From assembly GCA_002327965.1 (NCBI GenBank), contig DCVB01000002.1:1-23769 (forward strand): 23,769 bases of DNA, written 5' to 3'. The stretch is from Candidatus Aminicenantes bacterium UBA2199. GTDB lineage: Bacteria > Acidobacteriota > Aminicenantia > UBA2199. The notes beneath the pieces are model-generated. The model was not told the origin of the DNA, made no database searches, and saw nothing but the letters and a program-made list of their open reading frames with translations. Made by a program: the position numbers and the translations under genes. This document shows positions 7,899 to 16,512 of the stretch, piece by piece (the first letter of the stretch is position 1; every line of letters begins with the position of its first letter).

Positions 7899-8924
7899 AT
7901 GAATTTCAAATACCAGCGACCCCGCAAGTTGGACATCGAGGAGCTGACGCCGAACTACGGCCGTTTCAGCGCCGAACCCTTCGAACGGGGCTACGGTATG
8001 ACCATCGGCATCGCCCTGCGCCGGGTCCTGCTCTCCCTCATCGAGGGCGCGGCCATCACCGCCATCCGCATCGACAACGTGCTGCACGAGTTTTCCATCA
8101 TCCCCGGCATATACGAGGACGTGCTGAACATCATCCTGAACATGAAGACCGTGCCCCTGAAGCTGAACGGCGACGAGACCCGGGTGGTGCGCATCGAGAA
8201 GACCGGCCCCGGCGAGATCCTTTCCGGGGACATCATCACCGACAACAGCGTCGAGATCCTGGACAAGAACATCCACCTGGCCTACATGGAGGAGGGAGCC
8301 AAGTTCCAGGCCGAGATGGTCGTCAAGCGCGGGCTGGGCTTCAAGCTGGCGGAACAGAATTTCGACGATACCCTGAGCGTGGATTACATCCCGGTCGACG
8401 CCAACTTCAATCCCGTGGAAAAGGTCAACTACAGCGTGACCCCGGCGCGGGTGGGCAAGACCACCGACTTCGAGAAGCTGGTCATCGAGATCTGGACCAA
8501 CGGCAGCATCTCGCCCAAGGACACGCTGGCGCGGGCCGGCAAGATCCTGCGCGATCACCTGGTGGTCTTCATCGACTACCAGGACAAGGACAAGCTGAAG
8601 GCCGGCCTGGAGCCCGAGGCCGGTACCGACCTGGAGAGCAAGACCGACTGCCTGGAGAAGACCGTGGAATCCATGGGGCTCTCGGTGCGCGCCCTGAAGT
8701 GCCTCAAGCGCCTGGGGGTCGACTACATTTTCGAGCTGGTGGAAAAGAGCGAGCACGAGCTGCTCAACTCCAAGAACTTCGGCAAGAAGTCGCTGGAGGA
8801 GATCATCAGCAAGCTGACCGAGTACGACCTGGGCCTGGGCCAGAAGCTGCCGGAGCCGCTGCGCGCGGAATTCGAGAAGAAATACCTGAAGAAGAACAAC
8901 GTCATCGAGGTCATGGAGGACTAG
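7899..8924 (+). CDS. rpoA: RNA polymerase alpha subunit
   Basis: The ATG at 7899, behind AAGGAGGG, gives 341 aa. A longer in-frame reading from 7680 overlaps rpsD and is rejected. The N-terminal dimerisation and assembly domain has EPFERGYGMTIGIALRRVLL and the insert with VLHEFSIIPGI. The C-terminal domain (about residues 255-315) has LSVRALKCLKRLG and LLNSKNFGKKSLEEI. R264 matches E. coli R265, but K267 replaces the DNA-contacting N268. The acidic-basic tail after the CTD is longer than in E. coli. Confidence 0.98.
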   Translation: MNFKYQRPRKLDIEELTPNYGRFSAEPFERGYGMTIGIALRRVLLSLIEGAAITAIRIDNVLHEFSIIPGIYEDVLNIILNMKTVPLKLNGDETRVVRIEKTGPGEILSGDIITDNSVEILDKNIHLAYMEEGAKFQAEMVVKRGLGFKLAEQNFDDTLSVDYIPVDANFNPVEKVNYSVTPARVGKTTDFEKLVIEIWTNGSISPKDTLARAGKILRDHLVVFIDYQDKDKLKAGLEPEAGTDLESKTDCLEKTVESMGLSVRALKCLKRLGVDYIFELVEKSEHELLNSKNFGKKSLEEIISKLTEYDLGLGQKLPEPLRAEFEKKYLKKNNVIEVMED

Positions 8925-8928
8925 CAAC

Positions 8929-9336
8929 ATGAGACACGGCAAGAACGGATACAAGCTGAGGCGCGACCCCGCCCACCGCCGCGCCCTGCTGCGCAACCTG
9001 ACCGCCAGCGTGGTGGAGAAGAACCGCGTGACCACCACCCTGGCCAAGGCCAAGGCGGTGCAGCCGATCGTGGAAAAGATGGTCAGCCTCGGCAAGTCGG
9101 GGACGCTGGCCGACAAGCGCCGCGCCCTGGCCTATTTTTTCAAGCGCCAGACGGTGCAGCGGCTGTTCGACGAAGTGGCGCCACGCTTCATGGATCGCAG
9201 CGGCGGCTACACGCGCATCATCCGCGGCGAATTCCGCAAGGGCGACGGCGCCGAGACCGCGATCATCGAGTTCGTCGACTACCAGTACACGCCCAAGGAA
9301 AAGAAGAAGAAGGAAAAGAAGTCGGGCAAGGCGTGA
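8929..9336 (+). CDS. rplQ: 50S ribosomal protein L17
   Basis: This 135-aa L17 starts MRHGKNGYKLRRDPAHRRAL, then LLRNLTASVVEKNRVTTTLAKAK in overlapping form, which is diagnostic. It sits near the peptide exit tunnel. A GGAGG inside the last codons of rpoA serves as the SD. The C-terminus is a lysine-rich tail (KEKKKKEKKSGKA). No terminator hairpin follows, so transcription may continue into the tRNA and bactofilin genes. Confidence 0.97.
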   Translation: MRHGKNGYKLRRDPAHRRALLRNLTASVVEKNRVTTTLAKAKAVQPIVEKMVSLGKSGTLADKRRALAYFFKRQTVQRLFDEVAPRFMDRSGGYTRIIRGEFRKGDGAETAIIEFVDYQYTPKEKKKKEKKSGKA

Positions 9337-9343
9337 GCCGCAG

Positions 9344-9415
9344 GCGGGCATAGCTCAATGGTAGAGCACAAGCTTCCCAAGCTTGGGGTTGCGGGTTCGA
9401 GCCCCGTTGCCCGCT
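9344..9415 (+). tRNA. tRNA-Gly, anticodon CCC
   Basis: All four arms fold by eye. The acceptor stem is GCGGGCA with TGCCCGC, the D arm GCTC/GAGC, the anticodon stem CAAGC/GCTTG around the loop TTCCCAA, and the T arm GCGGG/CCCGT around TTCGAGC. The anticodon CCC is at 9376-9378 and reads GGG. The discriminator base is T and CCA is not encoded. It begins 7 nt after the rplQ stop with no separate promoter visible, so it is probably processed from the ribosomal-protein transcript. Confidence 0.95.
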
Positions 9416-9448
9416 GTTTCCAGCGTAACGCCTGACCCAGGAGGCCTC

Positions 9449-9898
9449 ATGGCAGTATTTTCTCAGAAAAAAAGCACGGAGGCGGTTCCCGCCCAGGCCC
9501 CGGCCGCATCCGGGTCCAGTGGTCATTCATCGCTCATCGGCAAGACCCTGCTGGTCAAGGGCGAGGTCTTTTCCGAGGACGAGATCCTCATCGAGGGCCG
9601 GATCCAGGGCAAGATCAAGGTCAAAAATCGCGTGGTCGTCGGCCGCGACGGGGTCGTGGAGGCCGAGATCGACGCCCGGGAGATCGTCATCCAGGGCAAG
9701 GTCACCGGCGACGTGCGCGGCAGCCAGCGCGTGGAGATCGTGCCGGCCGGCACCCTGCACGGCAACATCCACGCCCCGCGCGTCGTGATCGCCGACAGCG
9801 GGTTCTTCGAGGGCAGCATCGAGATGCGTCCCCGCGAGGAAAAGTCGCCGGCGCCGCCCCCCGGCGGCGAGGGCGCCCACAAGCCGACCGGCAAGTAA
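9449..9898 (+). CDS. Bactofilin family cytoskeletal protein
   Basis: The ATG at 9449 behind CCAGGAGG gives 149 aa. The middle (about residues 27-125) is a regular bactofilin beta-helix: repeated short strands such as VKGEVFSEDEILIEGRIQGK, KNRVVVGRDG, REIVIQGKVTGDVRG and GTLHGNIHAPRVVIADSG. Both ends are disordered and rich in Ala, Pro and Gly, as usual. Bactofilins polymerise without nucleotide and organise cell-wall or polar complexes. The stop TAA overlaps the next start (ATG at 9898), so it is co-transcribed with the acyltransferase gene. A specific cellular role cannot be inferred. Confidence 0.9.
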   Translation: MAVFSQKKSTEAVPAQAPAASGSSGHSSLIGKTLLVKGEVFSEDEILIEGRIQGKIKVKNRVVVGRDGVVEAEIDAREIVIQGKVTGDVRGSQRVEIVPAGTLHGNIHAPRVVIADSGFFEGSIEMRPREEKSPAPPPGGEGAHKPTGK

Positions 9899-10680
9899 TG
9901 CCCTCCTGGTTCCTGCTGGCCGAGCCGGAACCGCTCCCGGCCGCCGAGAACATGGCCCGGGACGAGCATCTGTTCAACCTCTGCCACGAAAAAAAGCAGG
10001 GTTTCCTGCGCCTTTACGCCTGGGAAAAGCCCACCTTTTCCATCGGCGTCTCGCAGCGGGCCCAGCGGGCGCTGAACATCGAATTCCTCCGCGCCAACGG
10101 CTGCGAATACGTGCGACGCATCACCGGCGGCAAGGCCGTTCTTCATCACCGGGAGATCACCTACGCCGTGGCCTCTTCCGAGGACCTGTTCTTCAAGGAG
10201 AATGACCTGCACCAGTCGTACATGCTGATCTCGCGCATCCTGGTGCAGGCCATCCGCGCGCTGGGAGTCGACGCCGTTCTTTCCAAGGGCAGCGCTTCCG
10301 AGCTGTCGCGCAGCAGCAACCCCTGCTTCTCCTTTCCCACTCCGCACGAGATCGAGGTGGCCGGCAGGAAGATCGTCGGCTCGGCCCAGAAACGCGACAA
10401 GCTGGCGCTGCTGCAGCACGGCTCCATCCCGCTGCGCATGGACTACGATCTGTATGCCGGCGGGGCCAATTTCCCCGCCGCGGCGCTGCGCACCAGCATG
10501 ACCACCTGGGGCGATATCTCGGCCCGGGAGCCGCGCGAGCTGAGGGAAGCCCTGGTGGAAAGCTTCCGCGGCTTCAGCGGCGGCGACCTGGCGCCGATGA
10601 CGTTCAGCGCCGAGGACGAGCGGCGCATCGGCGAACTCCGGGGAAAATACGCTTCCGATGCCTGGAACCTTTCTTTGTAG
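9898..10680 (+). CDS. Lipoate/octanoate protein ligase-transferase family (LipM/LplA-like)
   Basis: This 260-aa protein belongs to the biotin/lipoate A/B ligase superfamily. Key segments are RRITGGKAVLHHREITYAV (residues about 77-95), the VAGRKIVGSAQKR motif with the reactive-site Lys, and LLQHGSIPL. A cysteine in SSNPCFSFP precedes the HEIEVAGRK segment, at the place where LipM-type octanoyltransferases carry their catalytic Cys. I therefore favour octanoyl transfer from acyl carrier protein to an apo-lipoyl domain over ATP-dependent lipoate ligation, but LplA activity is not excluded. The start overlaps the bactofilin stop. The 3' end overlaps the next gene by 23 nt. Confidence 0.85.
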   Translation: MPSWFLLAEPEPLPAAENMARDEHLFNLCHEKKQGFLRLYAWEKPTFSIGVSQRAQRALNIEFLRANGCEYVRRITGGKAVLHHREITYAVASSEDLFFKENDLHQSYMLISRILVQAIRALGVDAVLSKGSASELSRSSNPCFSFPTPHEIEVAGRKIVGSAQKRDKLALLQHGSIPLRMDYDLYAGGANFPAAALRTSMTTWGDISAREPRELREALVESFRGFSGGDLAPMTFSAEDERRIGELRGKYASDAWNLSL

Positions 10681-11716
10681 CCTGCTGCTGATCCTTTCCG
10701 CCCTGCCGGGCGCGTCGTTTCCCGCCCGGCGCCACGAGATCCAGTTCCGGCGCAACGATTATGCCGGAATCGCGCTCCCTTCCCGCCTGAGCGCCGCCGG
10801 CCTGTCCAAGGCCATCCTGCGCGTCTTCAGCGACGACGAGAAAGCGGGCGGCCTCTATTTCGCCAGCGGCCTTTTCCCGGTCGTGCGCCCGGCGCTGGCT
10901 TCCTGGCAGAAAGGATATGCCGGGAGCGCCGTCCCCCTCTGGGCCTGGATGGGGGCGCGCAAGTTCGCCTGGCTGGATGATGACGGCCTGCGGGACCGCG
11001 AGTGGACCGGAGACGGCAGCCGCGCCGTCGCCAAGCTCGACCTGTTCAACCCGCAGGGACGTGAATTGATCGTCAAGCTGTTCGCCGCCCTGGCCCGCCA
11101 GGATATTCAGGGCATCCTGATCCAGGACGACCTGACCCTGTTGCAGGGGGAGGGATTTTCCAGCTGGGGCAGGGCCAGTTTCACCCGCGCCAGCGGCCTG
11201 GAGGCCGATCCGCGGCGGATGCTCAAGAGGGGATCGGCCCATCAGCGCGCCTGGGAGGACCTGAAAACCGCGCGCGTCGGCGAAACGCTGAAGCAGATCG
11301 TCGACGCCTGCGTGGCCGTTCGCCCGGGCATCGAGATCGGGCTGAACGTCCACTACGAGGCGCCGCTGACGCCGGAAAGGGCGCGATCCTGGTACGCGTT
11401 TGATATTGACCTGGCCAACGCATCCGGTGTCGACCTCTTCTACCTCATGGCCTATCATCGCCAGATGAGGACCGAGATGAAGCTGGATGAGAGCGGCAGC
11501 CGCCTCTACTTCCGGCGCATGCTGGAGGCCGCCCTGCGGCTCTGGGGGGAGAAGCTGGCCGTCAAGCTGCAGGTGCGCGACTGGAAGAGCAGTGAGCCCA
11601 TCCCGCTGGACGAACTCAAGACGTATTACGACCTGATCCCGGCCGGCGTGGAACGCGTCTGCTTCGCGGCGGCCGATCCGGATGACCTGGAGCTGATTTC
11701 CAGGATCATGGAATGA
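10658..11716 (+). CDS. Secreted glycosidase-like protein resembling the PgaB C-terminal (GH153-type) domain
   Basis: This 352-aa protein begins with a plausible signal peptide (MPGTFLCSLLLILSALPGAS, residues 1-20). The body resembles the TIM-barrel hydrolase half of PgaB, which acts on poly-beta-1,6-GlcNAc. VPLWAWMGARKFAWL matches the barrel strand written as VYAWMP in that family, and GILIQDDLTL (D157, D158) matches the catalytic HDD strand, with Gln in place of His. Later segments are IEIGLNVHYEAP and DLFYLMAYHRQM. The deacetylase half of PgaB is absent and no pga genes are nearby, so the substrate is unknown. The start lies inside the upstream gene. The family call is from recall of motifs. 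Confidence 0.65.
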   Translation: MPGTFLCSLLLILSALPGASFPARRHEIQFRRNDYAGIALPSRLSAAGLSKAILRVFSDDEKAGGLYFASGLFPVVRPALASWQKGYAGSAVPLWAWMGARKFAWLDDDGLRDREWTGDGSRAVAKLDLFNPQGRELIVKLFAALARQDIQGILIQDDLTLLQGEGFSSWGRASFTRASGLEADPRRMLKRGSAHQRAWEDLKTARVGETLKQIVDACVAVRPGIEIGLNVHYEAPLTPERARSWYAFDIDLANASGVDLFYLMAYHRQMRTEMKLDESGSRLYFRRMLEAALRLWGEKLAVKLQVRDWKSSEPIPLDELKTYYDLIPAGVERVCFAAADPDDLELISRIME

Positions 11717-11723
11717 TCCAAAC

Positions 11724-11899
11724 AGACGACAGAAGTCAGAAGTCAGAAGTCAGAGGTCAGACGACAGAAGACGTCAGACACCAGACGTTAGACGTCAGCA
11801 GGAAACAAAAGCCATTCCTTGAATTGCCATCATCGCGTAGCCTGCTGCATAATTGCTGTCCGGGATCTGTCGTCTGTCATCTGTCGTCTGGCATCTGAC
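11724..11899. repeat. Heptad-periodic inverted repeat pair
   Basis: Positions 11724-11800 divide into eleven consecutive 7-nt words without a slip. Early words are AGACGAC and AGAAGTC, later ones GTCAGAC and GTTAGAC. After a 64-nt unrelated centre, 11865-11899 holds five 7-nt words such as GTCTGTC and ATCTGTC. These are the reverse complement of the left words, so the whole can fold into a long imperfect hairpin. It starts seven bases after the stop of the glycosidase-like gene and ends just before the promoter of the next gene. It encodes no credible protein. Confidence 0.85.
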
Positions 11900-11918
11900 G
11901 TTTCTAGCTCGTTCCCGA

Positions 11919-11947
11919 TTGAAGTTCTTGGCAACTAAGGCTACAAT
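11919..11947 (+). promoter_or_regulatory. Sigma70-type promoter for the small anchored protein gene
   Basis: TTGAAG at 11919-11924 and TACAAT at 11942-11947 are separated by 17 bp. The predicted start site is about 14 bp upstream of the start codon, with GGGAGG as SD at 11958-11963. The promoter lies directly after the right arm of the heptad repeat, which is consistent with the repeat insulating it from the upstream operon. Confidence 0.65.
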
Positions 11948-11968
11948 TTGACTCCAGGGAGGAATCCA

Positions 11969-12298
11969 ATGAAACAGCTTGTGGTCCTGATATTGATCGT
12001 CGCGGTGGGTTATTTCGCCTACCAGAAGTTCGTCGCCGGTGAGGGGAGCGAGGAGGTCAAGTCGGTGCAGGCGCTGGCCGACGAATTCGCCGACATCAAA
12101 CAGCAGATGGCCCAGGCCGAGCGCGCGGCCGGGGCGACGGGCATGGACATGACCGGCGACGCCGACAGCGCCATGGGTGGGGCCGAAGCCCTGCTGAAGA
12201 AGCTGCAGGAGCTGAAGGAAAGCCTGAGCGAGGAAAAAGCGCTGCAGCAGGCGGAAGAACTGGAGCGGGAGATCCAGGCCTTCCTGAACAGGGAATAG
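11969..12298 (+). CDS. Small membrane-anchored coiled-coil protein, function unknown
   Basis: The ATG at 11969, behind GGGAGG, gives 109 aa. The N-terminus MKQLVVLILIVAVGYFAYQK is a single hydrophobic helix with little positive charge, more like an anchor than a cleaved signal. The rest is charged, with two Glu/Lys/Gln-rich helical stretches (ADEFADIKQQMAQAERAA and about residues 70-108), separated by a Gly/Met/Asp linker. I do not recognise the family. It has its own promoter and is flanked on both sides by periodic repeats, so it appears to be a single-gene unit. Confidence 0.8.
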   Translation: MKQLVVLILIVAVGYFAYQKFVAGEGSEEVKSVQALADEFADIKQQMAQAERAAGATGMDMTGDADSAMGGAEALLKKLQELKESLSEEKALQQAEELEREIQAFLNRE

Positions 12299-12333
12299 GC
12301 AGACGGCGGAGGGCAGACGGCAGACGGTAAGAG
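12299..12333. repeat. Short heptad array (GCAGACG type)
   Basis: Five 7-nt words in register follow the stop codon directly: GCAGACG, GCGGAGG, two more GCAGACG and a degenerate GTAAGAG. No matching inverted partner is obvious nearby. It is separated by about 23 nt from a longer array with period 8. Confidence 0.75.
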
Positions 12334-12356
12334 AAAACCATTATGAAATAACTGCA

Positions 12357-12530
12357 GCGGTAAAGGGGTAAAGTGGTAGAGAGGTAGAGGGGTAAAGGGG
12401 TAAAGTGGTAGAGAGGTAGAGGGGTAGAGAGGTAGAGGGGTATAAAAAGCGTCAAACCCCGAGCTTGATGCTTCTCTTCTCTTACTTTAACTCTTAACCT
12501 CGTTATCATTCTTTACCCCTTTTTGCCGCC
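12357..12530. repeat. Octad-periodic array with a degenerate inverted partner
   Basis: Positions 12357-12444 divide into eleven exact 8-nt words of the form GNGGTARA (for example GGGGTAAA, GTGGTAGA, GAGGTAGA). Across a short centre, 12471-12530 is pyrimidine-rich with weaker 8-nt periodicity, and contains CTTTACCCC at 12511-12519, the reverse complement of the left word, and TTTAACTC/TTAACCTC forms. The pair could form a long imperfect hairpin. With the promoter below it fills the 313-bp gap before the aldo/keto reductase gene. Confidence 0.82.
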
Positions 12531-12546
12531 TTTTGACTTTCATTTA

Positions 12547-12576
12547 TTGCTTTTTTAATCCGAACAAGGGTACAAT
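12547..12576 (+). promoter_or_regulatory. Candidate sigma70 promoter for the aldo/keto reductase gene
   Basis: TTGCTT at 12547-12552 and TACAAT at 12571-12576 are 18 bp apart. The TACAAT hexamer is the same as in the promoter at 11942. The start codon is 35 nt further on, behind GGAGGAGG. The -35 match is moderate. Confidence 0.5.
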
Positions 12577-12611
12577 GTCTTCCGGCCAAAGCCCTCGATG
12601 GAGGAGGAAAC

Positions 12612-13836
12612 ATGAAGAAAAAGAACCAAGGCTATAACCGGAGAGAATTCATCTACACGACGGCAGCCGGCGCTGCCGCCGGCCTGCTGGCGAAGATGCC
12701 GCTCGGCGCCCAGAAAGCCCCCGAATCGGTGAAAGCCGCCGAGCCTGGCAGGCAACCCATCACCCGCGTGCTGGGCAGGACCGGTATCCGCGTCCCCATC
12801 GTCTCCATGGGGGTGATGAACGCCGACAACCCGGCGCTGGTCCGGCGCTCGTTCGAGATGGGCATCCGCCATTTCGACACCGCCTGGGGCTACCAGAAGG
12901 GGCGCAACGAGGAGATGGTCGGCAGCGTCTTCAAGGAGCTGAAAGCGCGCAACCAGGTCGTCATCGCCACCAAGGTGCCGCCGGGACGGCCGGAAATGAT
13001 GGACCAGATGGGCGAAAAGCTGGTGGAGGAGGAGTTCCTGGCCCGCTTCGACGAGTCGCTGTCGCGGCTGCAGACCGACCATGTCGAGATCCTCTATGTC
13101 CACAATATCAGCGACCCGAAGATGCTCAGGCGTCCGGGGATCGTCGCCGCCGTCGAGAAACTGAAGAAAGCGAAAAAAGCCCGCTTCATCGGCTTTTCGA
13201 CCCACAAGAACATGGCCGAGTGCATCGAGGCGGCCGTGCCGATGGGTAATTTCGACGTCATCCTCACCTCGATCAACTATGCCATGGCCGACGACAAGGC
13301 GCTGCTGAATGCCATGGCCAAGGCCGCCGGGGCCGGCATCGGCATGGTGGCCATGAAGACCCAGTGCAAGCAGGCCTGGTCGCGGGAGAGCGGCGCCGCC
13401 GGTCCCGAATACCACGAGGGCGGCGTCTGGCATGCCGCGCTGCTCAAGTGGGCATTGCGCCTGGAGTCGGTGGCCACGGCCATCCCCGGCTACACGACCT
13501 TCCAGCAGCTGGAAACCGACTGGCCCGTGGCCTTCAACCTGGAATTTTCCCCCGAGGAGGCCAAGTTCCTCGCCGATCCGGGGGTGAAACTCGCCCTGGG
13601 CGGCGCCTGCCGCCAATGCGGAGGCTGTGCCGGGACCTGCCCGCATGGCGTGGACGTCCCGGCGCTGGTCCGCGCCCACATGTATGCCGCCGATTACGCC
13701 AATTTCCAGGAAATGCGCCGCGCCCTGGACGAGATCCCGGCCGGGCACGGTCTGCGGGCTTGCGCCGGCTGCAGTGAATGCACGGCGGCCTGTGTGCGCA
13801 ACGTGCAGATCGCCCGCCGCCTGGGCGAACTGAAGG

Positions 13837-13850
<14 letters not shown>
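12612..13850 (+). CDS. Tat-exported aldo/keto reductase with C-terminal 2[4Fe-4S] ferredoxin-like module
   Basis: The protein is 412 aa. The N-terminus has NRREFIYTTAAGAAAGLL (residues 9-26), a twin-arginine signal that predicts export of a folded, cofactor-bearing protein. The reductase barrel has the tetrad Asp89 and Tyr94 (HFDTAWGYQKGRNEE), Lys121 (IATKV) and His164 (LYVHNIS). The C-terminal part has two four-cysteine sets, CRQCGGCAGTCPHG and CAGCSECTAACVRN, each able to hold a [4Fe-4S] cluster. A periplasmic redox role is likely, with electrons exchanged through the clusters. The substrate is unknown. The 3' end overlaps the convergent mtnA by 14 nt. Start ATG is behind GGAGGAGG. Confidence 0.9.
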
Positions 13851-14892
<1,042 letters not shown>

Positions 14893-14922
14893 CGCTTTTC
14901 TCCTTGGTTATCGGGCATCAGT

Positions 14923-14951
14923 ATTATATTGGATCAGCAACAAAGTGACAA
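14923..14951 (-). promoter_or_regulatory. Strong sigma70-type promoter for mtnA
   Basis: On the minus strand TTGTCA (14946-14951) is followed after exactly 17 bp by TATAAT (14923-14928). The predicted RNA start is about 25 nt before the ATG. The -35 hexamer lies within AAGTGAC words of a short heptad array on the plus strand, so array and promoter overlap. Confidence 0.75.
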
Positions 14952-15253
14952 GTGACGAGAAGTCGTAATAGTTGTCAGAGGTCAGAGGTTAGAGGTGTAA
15001 TGTTAGAAAAAAGCCGTTATCGGGCTTGTTGGTCGGTTTTTTACCGGGCTTGGCCAACGTCTTCCGGCTTGACGTTCAGCGCCAGAGAAAAAAGTGGTTC
15101 CTGCTTGTTTTTTGCCGCGCTTTATGATATTTTACTAATGTAATTTTCAGCATGGAAAATCCAATCCACCATGAAAAACGTCGGCTTGGCATACCAATCA
15201 GATAAATCTTTCCGTCTAATCGGCTGTGGTTGCGACAAGCAAGGGAGGATCGC
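14943..15253. repeat. Divergent gap with short heptad arrays and a hairpin
   Basis: Two AAGTGAC words lie at 14943-14956. Three or four GTCAGAG-type words lie at 14974-15001. Around 15028-15058, GTTGG and CCAAC with an inner CGG/CCG can form a hairpin. A TATGAT at 15123-15128 could be a -10 for the downstream gene, but no good -35 is placed. The SD of the next gene is GGGAGG at 15243-15248. The rest shows no coding signal on either strand. Confidence 0.55.
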
Positions 15254-16444
15254 ATGAAGAAGCTACTTACGATCGCGTTGATCATCGTTTTGGCCGCTGC
15301 CTTCTCCTGGGCCCAGAACCTGGAGAATGCCGGCATCGACTATACCACCGCGCTGCAGAAGAAGCCGGGCAGCGAGAGGATCGCCGCTTTCGAGGCCTAT
15401 ATAAAAAATTATCCCGACCCGGCGAAGAACGTCTTCTCCAAGCTGGCCTATTACTGGCTGACGGTGGACAACTACAACACGAAAAATTACGACAAGGCCA
15501 TCCGTAACGGCGAAAAAGCCGTCCAGCTGGGCGGAATGGAGGCCAAGCTGGAGGCCGGCGTCTACCTGATCCTGGGCAGTTCCTACGGCGCCAGCAACCA
15601 GAAGGAAAAGGGGCTGACCTGGGCCGAAAAGGCCGCCGCGTTCGCCCAGAAGCACGGCATCGGCGATATCGCCAAGCAGGCCAATGCCCTGAAGAACGAG
15701 CTGAGCGGCGCCGCCAAAAAGCCGGCCAGGCCGCTGACCAGCCTGGAGAAGATCGGTCAGCTGTACCAGGCCCAGAAATACAACGACGCCATCGCCATGT
15801 ACAACTCCTTCGGCGCCGGCGACAAGAACGACGAGAAGATCTTCGAGATCTATGCCCGCAGCCTGATGAAGGCCGGCAAGCTGGACGCCGCCCTCAAGGA
15901 GCTCAGCGACGTGTACGCCAAGAGCAAGAAGGCGATCAACGCCGAGCGCCTGGGCAACATCTACCTGGCCAAGGCCGAACGGGAAAAGAAGTTCCTGGAC
16001 AACGCCATCGCCTACCAGCTCGAGGCCGGACTGCTGTACGGCAAGGAGAACAATTCCAAGCGCCGCGACGCCCTGCTGACCAACGCAAAGTACTGGCTCT
16101 ACGAGAAATACGATTACAACGCCAAGATCAAGAAATACAACGCCTCGGTCAAGCCGGTCAAGGCCGCCCCCAGCAACGAGAAAGAGATCCAGAGCCTGCA
16201 GTACGAGTACAACAAGCTGGACCGCGAGCTGCAGCGCAAGTATGCCGATTTCGAGATGCCCGGGTACGAGCAGGACAAGCTGGACGCCATCCAGGCGAAG
16301 ATCGACGCGTTGAAGAAGGGCGGCGCCACCCCGGCCAATGACCCCAATGCCGCCCTGGCCCAGGAGCTGGAGAAGGAGAAAACGCGCATCGAAGCCGAGT
16401 TCAAGTCCCTGAACGACCAGGCCAAAAAGAGATTAGGGCTTTAA
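15254..16444 (+). CDS. Exported tetratricopeptide-like protein
   Basis: The ATG at 15254, behind GGGAGG, gives 396 aa. A signal peptide, MKKLLTIALIIVLAAAFSWA, with probable cleavage after AFSWA, predicts export. The mature part is lysine- and alanine-rich and almost all helical. Helix pairs such as YDKAIRNGEKAVQLGG, KYNDAIAMYNSFGAG and KLDAALKELSDVYAKSK fit tetratricopeptide repeats, roughly residues 25-275. The last 100 residues look like a coiled coil. Such proteins act as periplasmic scaffolds, but no partner is suggested by the neighbours. I do not recognise a named family. Confidence 0.82.
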   Translation: MKKLLTIALIIVLAAAFSWAQNLENAGIDYTTALQKKPGSERIAAFEAYIKNYPDPAKNVFSKLAYYWLTVDNYNTKNYDKAIRNGEKAVQLGGMEAKLEAGVYLILGSSYGASNQKEKGLTWAEKAAAFAQKHGIGDIAKQANALKNELSGAAKKPARPLTSLEKIGQLYQAQKYNDAIAMYNSFGAGDKNDEKIFEIYARSLMKAGKLDAALKELSDVYAKSKKAINAERLGNIYLAKAEREKKFLDNAIAYQLEAGLLYGKENNSKRRDALLTNAKYWLYEKYDYNAKIKKYNASVKPVKAAPSNEKEIQSLQYEYNKLDRELQRKYADFEMPGYEQDKLDAIQAKIDALKKGGATPANDPNAALAQELEKEKTRIEAEFKSLNDQAKKRLGL

Positions 16445-16461
16445 GAAGAATACAAACTTTC

Positions 16462-16496
16462 GTGACGCGTGACGCGTAACGCGTTACGAGTAGCAG
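16462..16496. repeat. Heptad array (GTGACGC type)
   Basis: Five 7-nt words in register begin 17 nt after the TPR-like gene: GTGACGC twice, GTAACGC, GTTACGA and GTAGCAG. Because GCGTTACGAG is nearly complementary to CGTGACGC, the short array could also fold on itself. Confidence 0.7.
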
Positions 16497-16512
16497 CAAT
16501 GACGTAAGAACT

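Noticed and set aside
6050..7936. Minus-strand reading frame of 628 codons opposite infA to rpoA
   Set aside because: It covers five well-conserved ribosomal genes in antisense and matches no protein family I know.
11713..11898. Small frame of 61 codons after the glycosidase-like gene
   Set aside because: It translates the AGAAGTC array and has no SD or recognisable protein.
11724..11899. CRISPR array
   Set aside because: Units are 7 nt with no spacers and no cas genes are present, so this is not a CRISPR array.
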